DNA of 64,000 bases, from assembly GCA_949752795.1 (NCBI GenBank), contig OX457061.1:31562425-31626424 (forward strand), written 5' to 3'. The DNA comes from Hyperoodon ampullatus (lineage: Eukaryota; Chordata; Mammalia; Artiodactyla; Ziphiidae). This document shows positions 22,580 to 34,629 of this stretch, one piece after another. The notes under the pieces are model-generated. The model did not search any database, was not told the origin of the DNA, and worked only from the letters and a program-made list of their open reading frames with translations. The position numbers and the translations under genes are program-made. Numbering within the stretch: position 1 is the stretch's first letter; each line of letters opens with the position of its first letter.

Positions 22580-22832
22580 CTCTCTAGAAAGCAGCCTTGC
22601 TCTGTTCAAGAGATCTGGTTATAATGTTGGACATATCTGCCTTTGAATCCAGTCCCGTGTGACTTTGAGCAGATTCTCCTGTGTGAGCCTTAGTTTTATT
22701 ATCTCTAAATGTGGAATGAATACCACCTTCTTGGACTGCTGGGAAGGAAAAAGAGATGATATTCAGTATAGGGCACCTAGTAGGCATTCAGTAAATATTT
22801 GTATTAATAAATATTCAATATTTGTGATAAAT
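22580..22832 (+). repeat. MIR
   Basis: 'gtgtgactttgagcagattc', 'gcacctagtaggcattcagt' and 'aaatatttgtattaataaat' follow the MIR consensus to its 3' end. Confidence 0.75.
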
Positions 22833-24404
22833 ATCCAATAAATATTTCCTTCCTTGTTGCCGCCTTAAGTTTCGTTTCCCACTCTGGCATTCTGTGCCTT
22901 TGTCATTTTTAGGCAGAGCTGAGCATAATGAGCCTGTTGAAAGCTCAGTAGCCTGTCTCTGGCTCTAGATTACTTTTGCCTTTCCCGCTATAAAAGAAGC
23001 CTCCCCTCCTGGTTCCTTGTTGATTTTCAGAGGCACGACTGTCTGACAAACCATTTCAGGTGCTGTCTGCAGGCTGCCTAATGAGTTCTCATCTTTCACA
23101 TCACTGACTGTTCAACTGATTTAGGGAAAAGTGCCCCCCGCCCCCCGCTGATGTGTAAGAAACAGATGCTGCATAATTGTTCCATATCTTTTTTTCCTTT
23201 TCTTTTCCTCTACCTCCAGTTCTGTGTAAGCTTTCCCAGAAGATCTGATGGTTTCCCTTACCATTTCTCTACTGGGAATATATTCTAATAATGCAATTTA
23301 CTGCTAATTAAGGTATTATCTTAGTTAATATTTATGGGTATTTTTTCTTAGTGTTTGTTGCTGTTTCATCTAATGTTTATAAATTAATGGGCTGGTTTCC
23401 TATTGCCAGATTACTTTAAACCTTGAAATGCTATTAGCTTGTCGTTAAACATCACCTCTATTTCTCCCTGGTTTGATAGCTCTTCCCTTCTTGACCTTCC
23501 TTCTTAAGGTGGTAAATAGAAGTGCCTGTGGACCTGTGGTTGACCTGGTCCATAAGTGCCTTCAGCAAACTTCTCTAGTTGTGTGATTCAAAATGGCATC
23601 ACTTCAATAGAACCTGTGCGTTTTGTAATCAATCCAGTTTTCTCCATGGACTCATATGGTTTATGGAATAGCAAAATACGCATTTGAATCCTGGGCTCCC
23701 AGGGCTGTATGGGACCTGAAAGGAGGTCCAGGCCGAATCCCTATCTGATGCTTTGCTTGACTTCCTTAGGCAACATAGAGATATCAGAACCTCTCACCTG
23801 CTTGTGTGCTCTGGACAGGCTAGAAAGAGAGGAGTGTGGTGCTGAATTCAAGAGACAGATTTCATTTTGGCGAATAAGTCTGCTGTTGTGCTAATTTCAG
23901 AAGAGCAGACTTTGTTGTTGTTTTTGTTAGATTTAGAATGTGTTGACTATTGCCAGTCAGTGAGACTTGGTGGTCCCTTGGTGATTTGTGGATAAAGCCT
24001 TAAATACTCTGTTACAGATGTATTGCGTGTCTACGCGTGTCTCTGGTCTTCCCCAGAGTTGCAAGAGGAACTCAGTCATAGTGATTCAATTAATTCTGTT
24101 TTGTAACTAGGATGGAAAAGTTCAAGGGAAACTCAGCTGCCTCTGCCAAAACCCAGAAACTTGATGCTAAGGAGCTGCATAATTGTGGCAGTTATTTTAG
24201 GTGTAATTATTTAAACCAAGGATTCCTGTCTTCTCTGGAAATGCATTTCTATCCTGATCTATTCCACAAAGGATTTGAGACAGCTCAAGTATTTCTTTTC
24301 ATTACACAACAACCCTTTTCCTCACAGAGCTGAATGGAATATATTTATTTTTCAAATTAGCATAAATTAAATTGTGTTTTGAACATTTTTTTTAAATTAG
24401 AAGG
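22833..24404. other. unique sequence, no gene seen
   Basis: Contains the TATA-like site at 22989 and AT-rich sequence at 23270-23400. The 73-codon frame at 24112 has no family resemblance I can see. Confidence 0.45.
22989..22996 (+). promoter_or_regulatory. candidate TATA box, weak
   Basis: TATAAAAG preceded by a GC triplet and followed by 'aagcctcccctcctgg'. A start would fall near 23020. No exon structure follows clearly. Confidence 0.2.
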
Positions 24405-24545
24405 GACATGCAGTAGGAAAAGCTCTGGAATTAGAATCAGATAACCTGGCCTCTTCTCTCAGTTTCACTGATTAATAAGAGCTGTATGGCTTTGGATAAG
24501 TCTTTCTGATTTTACATCTGTAAAATGGGGAAAGTCATCCAGATG
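24405..24545 (+). repeat. MIR
   Basis: 'tggctttggataagtctttc' and 'acatctgtaaaatggggaaa' are MIR core phrases. Confidence 0.75.
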
Positions 24546-24765
24546 ATATAATAGTAACAGCTTCCACTTATTAATTTTTACAGGTTTCATGTATGTATTA
24601 TAGCTCTAAATCCCTCTGTGTCCTTGCGAGATGTGTTATGATGTCCCCTGGTTTAAAGATGAGAAAAACGTAGGCTGAGGGAGGTGATGTGACATGTCCA
24701 AATAAGTCCAAACAAGAAAATAAGTGATAAAAATTAGGGCATTATGGCTCTTTCCATGATGCCAG
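24546..24765 (-). repeat. MIR
   Basis: It abuts the previous MIR in opposite orientation: 'gtttcatgtatgtattatag', 'tggtttaaagatgagaaaaa', 'ggaggtgatgtgacatgtcc'. Confidence 0.65.
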
Positions 24766-24984
24766 GGTGTCTGTAGGTGGAGGGAGGAGGTGATGAATGA
24801 GATTCTGTTCATCATGTTTTTTTCATTCTCATGGAGAGATGGTCAGTGATGTAGCTGCTGCCTCAGCGCAGGGACAGTCACCTCACTGGGGCTGCTGAGC
24901 CCCTGCCTCACTTAAATTCACAGTTTATAAGCTTGTTCTAGCTATACAACTTGTTTCTTACTTGTGCAACTGAAGAAATAAAGG
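24766..24984. other. unique sequence, no gene seen
   Basis: Nothing recognised. Confidence 0.35.
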
Positions 24985-25035
24985 TTTGTGTTAGGATAAC
25001 CTGGGTTCAGATCCAGCTCTACTTCTGTTAGTTAC
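24985..25035 (+). repeat. MIR fragment
   Basis: 'aacctgggttcagatccagc' is the MIR 5' core, cut off by the next element. Confidence 0.6.
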
Positions 25036-25520
25036 CTAAACTTAATGGCTTACAACAGTACACATTTATCATCTCATAGTTTCTGTAGCTCAGAAGTCCA
25101 GGCATGGCTGAGTTGGGGCCTCTACTCAGTCTCAGAGGGTGCAGTCAAGGTACCTGCCAAGGTATATTATCATCTGGATGCTTGGCTGGAGAAGAAGACA
25201 CCTCCAAGCTCATTCAGATTGTTGGCAGAATCCATTCCTTTGTGGTTTATGGAAGCCTTGGCTTCTCACTGGTTGTTGGCTAGAGGTCACCCGAAGGTCC
25301 TAGGGGTCGCCTGCTGTTCCCTGCCAAGTGGCCCTTTCCATAGGCCATTCACAACACAGCAGCTTACTTCCTTGAAGCCAGCAGGAGAGCTGGAGTGAGC
25401 TGGCTGGTTAAGTGGGGTCTTACATAAAGTAATATAATCTCAAGGTTGACATCCCATCTCCTTTGAGGTATTCTGTGGGTTAGAAGCAAGTCACAGTTCC
25501 TGTCCACATTCAGGGAACTC
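25036..25520 (-). repeat. old LTR/MER-type interspersed repeat
   Basis: 'cacatttatcatctcatagt', 'ttcctttgtggtttatggaa', 'ctggttgttggctagaggtc' and 'gttagaagcaagtcacagtt' occur in the order of a known mammalian repeat. It is LTR-like, but I cannot name the family. The 117-codon frame here is not a gene. Confidence 0.5.
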
Positions 25521-27690
25521 CCAAAGTTGGTTTGGAGTTTTCTGTGGGAGCTGTGGCTATTTTTCCTTTTACTAAAGGGTGGTCTTTGAGCTGGGAAGGT
25601 TTGGTCATTCGTGGAGCTTCAAAAGAGTGCAGGGATAGGGGAAGGTGATACCCGCCTGGGTGATCACATTAGCCAAGTCAATTTTGTGCATCAATGTTGA
25701 TGTTAAATCTTGTAACACTGAACTGATGTTTGGAAAGTCCTTTACTTTTTTTGAATTTTCTTACTTGTTAAATTGGGATCTTAATTCCTTACCTTATAGG
25801 ATTATGGTAAGATAATGGATGTCAAAAGGGCTATTTGTGAACACTAACAGAATACACGTAGTAAGTCACCTTCCTGCCCAGGCTCTGGATTCCCACCCAC
25901 ATCAGCTTCTGAGAGATGGCATGGTGCCAGCTTCTTTACCAGGAATTCATCTGCCCCTGCCCCACGAAAATAAAAATGCAAACACTTTCTGGTGTGATGC
26001 ATGCAAAAGTAATGCAATGATTTGCACATTTGGGATGCTTAAAAATCAACAGGAGCCATTGTAAAGAGTCTTCCAAGCATCTTTTTAAAAGGACTGACAT
26101 ATCATCATTTTGCTAGGAGTTTTCATCTCTTTTTCATTCTATCTTGTAATTTTCCTTCTGGACCAGTTAGTGAAAAAAAAAGTTTAAAAAGCAGCAGTAA
26201 AAGAAAGCCTTAAGAAAACACTACCATGCTCCACAGTTGGGCAGAGGTTTCTGAAATGGTCGCTTCCTGCCTAATTCTGGCCTTGCATCTTTATTCAGGT
26301 GCCTGGGTTAGGAATCCTTGGTTAAGAAAAGAGGGCCATAATGATATCTTCTGTAAACATATGCTCACTTCTAAAGGGATTCTTATGATTACCAGAATAT
26401 TTATAATTTTCATCTCAAGGATTGGCTGAATTGGATGGTTTAGTTCTTGAAGGTTCCAAATCTCAACACGTTTGCTCTGACAAATGGTGGATGGACTTGC
26501 CTTTAGTGGTTACTCCTTATGTTTGTGAAATTAGATGGTTTAGCTTATTTTTGACTATTACAGTTTTCTAAATTCCTCCTGGGGCTCCCATGAACAATGA
26601 TTAGCAATTTTTATTGTACTTTTATGTATAATATTAGCTAACTTTCACAATTTTGGGCTCAGTGTTACATTCAAATTACACATTTTTGAGGAAGACATTG
26701 ATACCTTCACTTGGCTTCAACAATTCCTCTATAATTCATAGATTTAGTGGTCTCATTTATCTATGCATGGATCACCCTTAATGCCCATTCGAGTTATCTA
26801 ATTGCTGGGTTTGATTTCTTTAGAAGAATCTTAATGTAGTCACTAAATCAGAATCCCCAAACAAACACAACAGTATTTTAAATGAATCTCTTAAATTTTA
26901 TTTTACATTTTGGAAAGCATTCTCTCACAAAACTTTTTCTAAGAGCCAGTTGTGTGCAGGCATTCTGCTTGGTGCTAGAGTACAAGGAGAACTATAATCA
27001 CATAGTATTGGCTATAAGTTCCCTGGGGCAATGGCTTTGTTTTACTCATCTTTGGGTACACCAACTACAAGCACTTACAACACACTAATAATAATGAAAG
27101 GAATAGGTGATATTTTATAGAATTATTGATAAAATGCTCTGGAACCAGATCATTTTAGTGCTGAGTTACTTCAGAATTAAAATGGACAGATATGTAAATT
27201 ATTTTCTATTGCATAGAAGTGCATAGCAAGCATTTTTTGTTGTAAGGGAGGAGGCACATCCTCCAAACTCCTTCCATATGTTTGTGTGAGTTCTCATACG
27301 AGGCATGACCCACATCCCATAAAATAAACTGAAATGGACATATAATTGCCTTCCTTGGACCCAGAAACTGGGCCTTGTACAGGCCAGAGTTTTGAATCTG
27401 AATCAGTGGAGCAAAGAAGCAGGGGCAGTTTAGAATAAGTAGTCTGGAATGCTGGGAGTGGCACCTGGGGTCCAATGATAGCAGTGTCAGTGACCATGGC
27501 AAGGCACTGGCTATAGTCTGGTATACCCAGCTTCCCTTGGTTTACAGGATTGGTCTTCTAGCTTTGTTATTAACCCTATGGACTGTCTGCTACCTTACTT
27601 ACAGAGGCTTACAAATGGAAGCCCCTGGACTTCTCCCATTCTGTTAAGAAAATTAATCCAAAACAGCACTCCATCTTTGGAGGGAATTTG
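25521..27690. other. mostly unique sequence, no gene seen
   Basis: A weak L2-like piece may lie at 27000-27105 ('gttccctggggcaatggctt', 'tgttttactcatctttgggt'). The rest shows no repeat or exon I can support. Confidence 0.45.
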
Positions 27691-27699
27691 CAGTGATTC

Positions 27700-28865
27700 G
27701 TTTTTTTCATCAAAGAAGTGAAAATATGGAGGTGAAATTCCTATGATATTACATTTAATTCCCTAAAATAAACCATGCACAATATGAATAGATCTTGTGA
27801 AATTTTTAGAGCAATGTAATACTTATAGTATATAAAAGAAAACTGTAGCCATTCTCACTAATGAATTGATACAAAAATCCTAAATAAAATGGTAGCAAAC
27901 TGAATACAATAATACATCAAAAGAATCGTTCATAATGACTAAGTATGGCTTATTCTGGGAAAATGAAGGTCGTTCTTTTATTAATTCCAGGATGGAAAGA
28001 AATTGATTAATATAATACATCATAACTCTAGGTAAAAGAACAAAGAGATATACAATAATTTTAGTAGATAGTGAAAAGGCATTTAATAACATGCTATTCT
28101 AGATTTAAAAATATAAATATTAACAAACTAAGAATAATTTTTTTCAATGTGGCAAAAATGAACTATTCAAAAATAAACACTATGATACTTAATAATGAAA
28201 CATTAGGCTCATTGTCACCAAAATCAGTAGCAAGATATATTCATATAACTTTTTTCTGGAAGTTCTGGGCCATACAATAAGACACTGAACAGAAATAAAA
28301 GATAATTGCAAAGGAAGACACAAAGACATCACTATTTGTACATGTTTATATTGTATCAACTATATCAACTATAAAAAACTGAAAATATCAACTACAAAAA
28401 ACTCCTAGAAGTAATGAGTTAAGTAGAATATCTATATACAAGATAAATATATAAAATTAATAGATTTTCTCTATATAACAAACAAAATATTAGGCAATAT
28501 GATAGAGAAAAATATCTAACTTACAACTATAACAAAAACAATACAAGTAGTAGCAATTTTAAAAAGCATGAAGGGGGCTGGGCTTCCCTGGTGGCGCAGT
28601 GGTTGAGGGTCCGCCTGCCGATGCAGGGGACGCGGGTTCGTGCCCCAGTCCGGGAAGATCCCACATGCCACGAAGCGGCTAGGCCCGTGAGCCATGGCCG
28701 CTGAGCCTGCGCGTCCGGAGCCTGTGCTCCGCAACGGGAGGGGCCACACCAGTGAGAAGACAGCGTACCGCAAAAAAAAAAAAAAAAAAAAGAAAAAGCA
28801 TGAAGGAACTATTTAACAAATTATAGGAGTAATATAAAGAATTTTTGGATAAATGAAAAGACATA
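27700..28865 (+). mobile_element. decayed L1 ORF2 fragment
   Basis: AT-rich sequence that translates, with many stops and frameshifts, into the L1 reverse-transcriptase region: traces of the 'IQQYIKRIIHHDQVGF' and 'DAEKAFDK' blocks around 27890-28090. A CHR-2 SINE is nested at 28575. Old, L1M-class; non-functional. Confidence 0.75.
28575..28792 (+). mobile_element. CHR-2 type SINE
   Basis: Full-length with a 20-base poly(A). The target duplication AAAAAGCATGAAGG is at 28561-28574 and 28793-28806, inside L1 sequence. Confidence 0.95.
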
Positions 28866-28910
28866 GCATGTTCGGTATTCTTTTTTTTTTTTTTTGCATG
28901 TTCTGTATTC
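28866..28910. repeat. poly(T)-only insertion with target duplication
   Basis: A run of 15 T at 28881-28895 is bounded by direct repeats GCATGTTCGGTATTC (28866-28880) and GCATGTTCTGTATTC (28896-28910), differing at one base. It resembles a retroposed insertion reduced to its poly(A) tail. Confidence 0.7.
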
Positions 28911-29655
28911 TTGAATGAGAACACCAACTAGTACGAAAATGTCTTATCTTCTCATAGACACTGTGCTCAGTTCTTCCTAAGTCTTGTCAAGTAGGAGATA
29001 CATAGTGAGGCCTGGTCATAAACTAGTCATCATTACCTTGTTGCAATACAAGTCCTGTAATATAACTTATGGACAGTATAGCACTGTGAGTCCACAGGCA
29101 GAATAGGAATCTGTACTCAGGACCCAGACATCGGATTCAGATGTGGCTTACTAACAACAGTTTTTGAAACCACATAAAGTCTCAGAATGACGTAGGGCGA
29201 GATAAGAGACTTGATGACCTCCCACTTGGGTGTTTCTACTCCCTGTCTGTACCTCACCAAGGACAGGCAGACAACCACTGCTTGTACTCAAGGAACCTGG
29301 TAGAGACTCAGGAAATCCCAATCAGGTTGATATCTTTGAGTAAACAGGGTAATGGTTTATGGGTGTGTCACCTTTACAGGTGTACAGGGATCCATACTCA
29401 AAAGGATCCTGCACTTTGTTTAATGCTATGCTGTCATGATTGTGAAATTCTTAATAATTTTTGAACAAAGGGGCCTGCATTTTCATTTTTCACTGCATAT
29501 CACTGTAAAACTTAACTTGTATGAGATGTCAGATTCATCTTTGTCTGTTCTCAAGCCCAGCTGCTGCAGGACAAATTCAAATTTAATGCTATCTCAGTTA
29601 AAATTCTCCTTTTGGGCCCCCACCCTCCCCACATACCTTGGAGAGAAACCACATG
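28911..29655. other. partly repeat-like, unassigned
   Basis: At 29380-29500 the phrases 'tttgtttaatgctatgctgt' and 'aataatttttgaacaaaggg' are familiar from a dispersed mammalian repeat whose family I cannot name. No gene seen. Confidence 0.4.
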
Positions 29656-29659
29656 TCCT

Positions 29660-30120
29660 TTATGGACATGTATTCTGTAAGATTCTGGCTTTTGCTAGAG
29701 ACAGAGATGAAGGACACAGTCACCGTTCTCAAGATGCCCACTCATGTTGGAGTGAAGTGATAGGAACACAAACACATATGGTACCAGGTGAATGTGTGCC
29801 CTCAGAGAAGTGTAAACCAGGAATTCTGGGAGCAGTAGAGGAGAAATTCACTGCTCTTCATGGAGATACAGTGTTTATTCTGGTCTCCAAGGGTGAATAG
29901 CAATAAACAGGTAGAAGAGCTTGGCGAGGGCAATTCCAGGCAAGGGAAGAGTATAAATGGAAGGTCATGAAAGAAGAGTGCATTTCAAGAACAGCTGGAG
30001 TTCGTGGTGACTAGAAGAGGGAAATGGGGTGAGAATAATGGGTAGAAGATGCTACTGAAGAGGTAGGTTGGGGTAGATTGAGGAGGTTTGCCTGTCTCTT
30101 TGCAGGCAATTTGGATTCTA
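29660..30120 (+). repeat. ancient LINE 3' fragment
   Basis: It reads like the old L1M-class element elsewhere in the window: 'gacagagatgaaggacacag', 'attccaggcaagggaagagt'. Confidence 0.45.
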
Positions 30121-30129
30121 TCTCGTAGA

Positions 30130-30265
30130 CAATTAGATGATTTGAAAATTTTTTTTAATTATAAAAATAAAAGTTCCAAACATACGGTAAAGTTGAAAGT
30201 ATTTGACAGTGAACGCTTCTATACTCACCACCTAGATTCTATCATTAACATATCATCACACTTTT
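30130..30265 (+). repeat. L1M fragment
   Basis: 'aaagttgaaagtatttgaca' and 'actcaccacctagattctat' match an old L1 3' UTR phrase. Confidence 0.5.
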
Positions 30266-30544
30266 TAAAATCACATAGCTCTGAAAGGTCTTTAGCGAGG
30301 AAGCAGAACCAATACAAAGGGTATGGAAGATAGACTGGAGGTAGAGAAATGTGTGGGAAGGGATCAATTAGGAGTCACTTCCTAAGTTACACACAACACA
30401 GCATAAGAATGTCAAATGAAGAATGGTTTCCCTGGGTTCAAAAATACTCTTATTACAGTATTTCCCCTCAAATCTTTATAGACACTGCTTTACTATCATC
30501 TGACATTTTGGTGTTTCAGAGTAAAAATCTGAGGCCAGCTTGAA
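30266..30544. other. unique sequence, no gene seen
   Basis: Nothing recognised. Confidence 0.35.
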
Positions 30545-31062
30545 TTTTGTTCCTTTAGAGATAACTACTTTTTTTTTCTCCTGGATGTTTTTAGGACTTT
30601 CTCCATTAACTATATAATCAAAAAAATTTCAGATATCTGGGTTTAGGATTGTTTTTCTTGATTTTGCTGGACCAAATATTCAAAAAATTTTTTTAGCTCT
30701 GGGAAGCTTTCTTCAGTTATGTCTTTGATTATTTTTTTCTTACTCAAGATTCCTGGAAGCATCCAATATTCCTAGATTACATTGTTATTTTCTTCTGTTT
30801 TTTATTTTCCTAATAAGTTAGAACTTTTTGCTCTTCTCCTTTGAGTTCTTAGTGACCTCAGATTTCCCTTCATATGTGTGTCTTGATTTTTCAGTGTCAA
30901 TTCTTTTTCTAATAGAGATATCATTTCTGTTATTACTTTCTAATTTTGCCTGGCGCCTGCTTTAATCTCAGCTAATTGTCTTGTACCTCATACTATTATC
31001 CTTTTACTTTTCCCTTCTGTCCTTTTAGTTTTTTAATTTCTTTATTATAATAATAGGGTTTT
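30545..31062 (-). repeat. old L1 3' fragment
   Basis: T-rich antisense phrases ('ctgggaagctttcttcagtt', 'cattgttattttcttctgtt', 'gctcttctcctttgagttct') fit the minus strand of an L1M-class 3' UTR. Confidence 0.5.
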
Positions 31063-31168
31063 TTTGGCCACACTGCGAGGCATGTGGAACTTCCTCGACC
31101 AGGGATTGGACCCGTGCCCCCTGCAGTGGAAGCATGGAGTCTTAACCACTGGACCACCAGGGAAGTCC
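31063..31168 (-). mobile_element. CHRS-type short SINE
   Basis: On the minus strand it has the tRNA-like head acttccctggtggtccag, then 'actccatgcttccactgcag', 'ccctggtcgaggaagttcca' and a short tail, T7 at 31056-31062 region. It is about 105 bases and lacks the long CHR-1/CHR-2 body. Confidence 0.8.
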
Positions 31169-31189
31169 GTGATTTTTGTTTTATAGAAG

Positions 31190-31740
31190 TTTTATGATTA
31201 AAAATCTTCCACAGTTCCCCATTTCCTAGAGGACACAGTGCAGTTTTTGTAATATGTCACTTATGGGTTTTTGTAGTTGGGCCCCACTCATTGTTTCCTT
31301 ATACACACATGCTGTGCTTCAGCCACTCCAGGTATTCTTTTTTTTTTTTTTTGCATTACGCGGGCCTCTCACTGTTGTGGCCTCTCCCGTTGCAGAGCAC
31401 AGGCTCCAGACGCGCAGGCTCAGCGGCCATGGCTCACGGGCCCAGCCGCTCCGCGGCATGTGGGATCTTCCCGGACCGGGGCACGAACCCGTGTTCCCCA
31501 CATCGGCAGGCGGACTCGCAACCACTGCGCCACCAGGGAAGCCCTCCAGGTATTCTTTTACACCTCTATACCTTTGTTCATGCTGCCCCTTCTGATTGGA
31601 ATGCCTTCTTTTCTCACCTCCATCAGGAAGAGCGCTACTCACCCTGAGTCAACAAATAGTGACTTCAATGCTATTGTTTTAGCAAAGTCTTCCATTATTT
31701 CTCTGCTTAGAATTGATTATTTGCTCTTCTGTGCTTCCAT
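31190..31740 (+). repeat. L2 LINE 3' fragment, split by SINE
   Basis: 'atgctgcccttctgat'-type L2 phrases: 'tttgttcatgctgccccttc' and 'tggaatgccttcttttctca', with the 5' part 'tgtagttgggccccactcat' before the SINE. Confidence 0.65.
31341..31543 (-). mobile_element. CHR-2 type SINE
   Basis: Full-length with a short tail of about 15 T (31338-31352). The perfect 15-bp target duplication CTCCAGGTATTCTTT is at 31326-31340 and 31544-31558, within L2. Confidence 0.95.
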
Positions 31741-31854
31741 GATATAATGATCAAAGGACTCAATTACAGTTGTGTGGATACATTGTCTTCTCTAATAAAT
31801 TGTGTTAGAAGAATGTCATTTTGAAGGTATACAGTATATAGTATAATAGCTGAT

Positions 31855-32045
31855 ATTAATTCAGTCAGTAAATATTTATTAAACAACCACTCTATGACAG
31901 ACACTGTGCTAGGCACTTGGGATATATGGGTGAACAAGACAAAGTTCCTGACTTCTTGAAACTCACAGTTCAGTGAAGGGATGATAAATGACTAGTAAAC
32001 AAATAAATAATTTCAGATGGTGACCCAAGGCAGCCACTTATAAAA
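31855..32045 (+). repeat. ancient LINE 3' fragment
   Basis: A clear copy of the L1M-class end: 'cagacactgtgctaggcact', 'aagacaaagttcctgacttc', 'actagtaaacaaataaataa'. Confidence 0.6.
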
Positions 32046-32189
32046 TGTTGGATGAACTAAATTTCTTGAATGAATGTTTGGTGCTAGTACAGAAGAAAGA
32101 AATACAATCTTTGTAGCCATTATCTTTGGCTTCAGAGCATTTAATAATCAGAAAAATTTCAGCACTATACAATTAGCATTTTTTTAAGT

Positions 32190-32510
32190 TCATGTGTCTG
32201 TGGGTCAACTCAGTTCTAGGCTGGGCTCAGTTAGGTGTTTGAGCTGGGTTCACTCATGTGTCTGTGACTGGCTGGGGTTAGCTGATCTAGGCTGGGCTTG
32301 GTTGGGGTAGCTCATCTTTCTTTTGCAACCCGCACGATAGTTCTGGCAAACCTGAATAAGCAACCCTGTTTCAAGTCTTTGCTTGCGTCATATCTGCTAC
32401 CATCCCGTTTACCAAGCGTAGTCACATGGTGAAGCCCAGAGTCAAAGCATAAGGAGGTATACCCCACCCAAAGCAGGAGACACTGCCAAGTTACATGGCA
32501 AAGGGTGGAG
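32190..32510. repeat. old LTR/MER-type repeat
   Basis: Repeated 'taggctgggct' units followed by 'gtcacatggtgaagcccaga' resemble the family at 25036. Not named with confidence. Confidence 0.4.
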
Positions 32511-32836
32511 ATTTATAATCCCGTTACTGGCTAGGTAATGAAAAGTTGGAACAATAATCTAGTCTGCCTCAGGTCTCTTGATGTACATGACATCATGTGA
32601 CAAGGATTAGAGCCTGATAAATCGTCAAGCCAGTACTTGGGTAAATTTTTTGACCTTTCCTTACCCTTTGTCTTTCCTTTATGCAGCCTGCCTACCCCTG
32701 ACACCCCATTCCTACACCTCACCACCAACATATCATTCACTTGGTCTTGTTTCATTTATTTATTCAGTGATGTTGTGACTTCAAGCATCTGCATCTTTTG
32801 CTTGGGAGGTATTTTGTTTTGTTTTCTTCTTTTCTG
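32511..32836. other. unique sequence, no gene seen
   Basis: Nothing recognised. Confidence 0.4.
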
Positions 32837-32848
32837 GTGTGTGTGTGT

Positions 32849-32904
<56 letters not shown>
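32837..32904. repeat. (GT)n microsatellite
   Basis: About 68 bases of GT with one GAG interruption, the longest dinucleotide tract in the window. Likely length-variable and able to form Z-DNA. Confidence 0.95.
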
Positions 32905-32905
<1 letters not shown>

Positions 32906-33327
32906 TGGGGCTGCTCTGCTGTACAGGAGGGCAGAAGTACCAAAACATTAATACCAGGAATTTGTGTGTAAATATCCCAATTCCCTCACTCAAGGGAGAG
33001 CGATATCTGAAGTGTATCTTCCACCACATCCCCAGAGTTTCCAATGGAATCAAACTCCTTGTTTGTCAATAAACCCTTCAGTGACTATCTCATGTCTCCC
33101 CACCCCTACTGGTGTTTCCTGGGATCATTCTCAAATAACCTACTTGCACACAAATCCTTGTCTCAGGATCTGCTTCTGTGGGACGCCAAGTAAGGAAACA
33201 TGTATTGTAAGTCTACCATGAGCAGAAAGCAGCCTGGAAGTCCACTCTTAGGCTAATAAGTGAATCCTGAGAAGTTGTATTATTGCTGATATCAGTGGAT
33301 AGAAAGAAATCAAATGGGTAGTGGAAA
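32905..33327. other. unique sequence, no gene seen
   Basis: Nothing recognised. Confidence 0.4.
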
Positions 33328-33535
33328 GAACATGGGGCTTTGTTTGGAATCAGACAAACCTGGGCTCCAGAATTTTCTCCACAACTTACTTTCCTACCCT
33401 TCCTGAGTCTTGTCAACTGTAAAATGGAGATAATGCCCATCTCACAGTGTGAGACGATGCAATAACACATTTAAGTGCTCTCCCCTGTGCCTTGCACATA
33501 ATGGGTATTCAGTGAGTAGTAGCTAGAGAAATTTG
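33328..33535 (+). repeat. MIR
   Basis: 'gacaaacctgggctccagaa', 'tgtaaaatggagataatgcc' and 'gtgccttgcacataatgggt' follow the consensus over most of its length. Confidence 0.8.
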
Positions 33536-33699
33536 AAGGCAAGGTACCAGGCAGTTTCCATGAGAAAGTAGCTCTGAGAGAGAGACTGCTGCTGTCCCAC
33601 ATTACAAGGTTCTTCCTTCCTCCTTTTCCTATCATTCCATTCTCCCTATAATTCTCCACCCATCAAGAGGACTAACTAGCATCATGGATCTGAGGTTGT

Positions 33700-33885
33700 T
33701 CCAGAAATTCCTGTTTAGAATTGGGCCAAGTAATTTGCCTCTTTGTCCTTCGATTTCCTTATTTCTGTAATAGGGATCATAACACCTAATTTAAAAGTTG
33801 TTGTAAGGATTAATTGTAACGATATATTTAAGAGGTTTAGCCCACAGCCTGGCAGAGAAAATGCTCAGTAAGTGGCATCAATTAA
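33700..33885 (+). repeat. MIR
   Basis: 'atttctgtaatagggatcat', 'agttgttgtaaggattaatt' and 'cacagcctggcagagaaaat' are MIR phrases. Confidence 0.75.
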
Positions 33886-33894
33886 CATTTCCTT

Positions 33895-33975
33895 TAAAAT
33901 AACAGCAGCATTTATACAGCATTGTGAGTAGGCAGTATCTCATTTAATCCTTACTACAAGTGCATGGGGCAGGTA

Positions 33976-34017
<42 letters not shown>

Positions 34018-34115
34018 CAGACCCGTTTTACAGAAAAAGAAGCTAAAGCTCAGGGAAGCCAAGAGACTCACCCAGGATCACTCAGCCAGTACTGGGCGTC
34101 AGAAACAAATCTTCC
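33895..34115 (-). repeat. MIR with internal (TTA)n
   Basis: 'tatctcatttaatccttact', then a pure TTA tract of about 35 bases (33978-34012), then 'acagaaaaagaagctaaagc' and 'cacccaggatcactcagcca'. The triplet tract expanded at the MIR 'tattatta' site. Confidence 0.8.
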
Positions 34116-34384
34116 CTTTCAACAACCATATTCTTTTCCTTTCACTTTATCTTCCTCCCGCTATCTTGGTTATTTTTTCTCTGTGTTGCCTAGTACAAGT
34201 TCCCCAAAGACAGGAATAGATTTATTTTCCCCATGGATTCTGAGGCTCCACTCAGGGAACTTGGTTATTGAGAAAGGAATTAAATAATTGTCAGGGGAAA
34301 AGACAGCTTGTAGGAGAACGTGATAAATTCAACTGAGAAAGTGCTGAGGGTGAAGACGCATGTGAAGTTGGCACCAGAGCACAG

Positions 34385-34620
34385 GCCTCTAGGCTGTTGC
34401 TTAATAATATTAACAGCTAATATTTGTCTAGCATTGTACAGTTGTCAAAGTACTTCCTGATGTTTAGTCTCACTTGATTCTCACAACAGCCCCGTGCTCT
34501 GTGGTAACTTCCTTTTTCACAATATTTTTACTGAGCCTCGGATAGGATAAGGGATTGGTTCAAAGAACCCAGCCAGTAAATGTTAGAAGCACAGTGTCTG
34601 GGAGGGTATGGAAACCAGAT
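34385..34620 (-). repeat. MIR, diverged
   Basis: 'tcacttgattctcacaacag', 'agcctcggataggataaggg' and 'aagaacccagccagtaaatg' fit a reverse MIR. Confidence 0.65.
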
Positions 34621-34629
34621 CTTCTGCTT

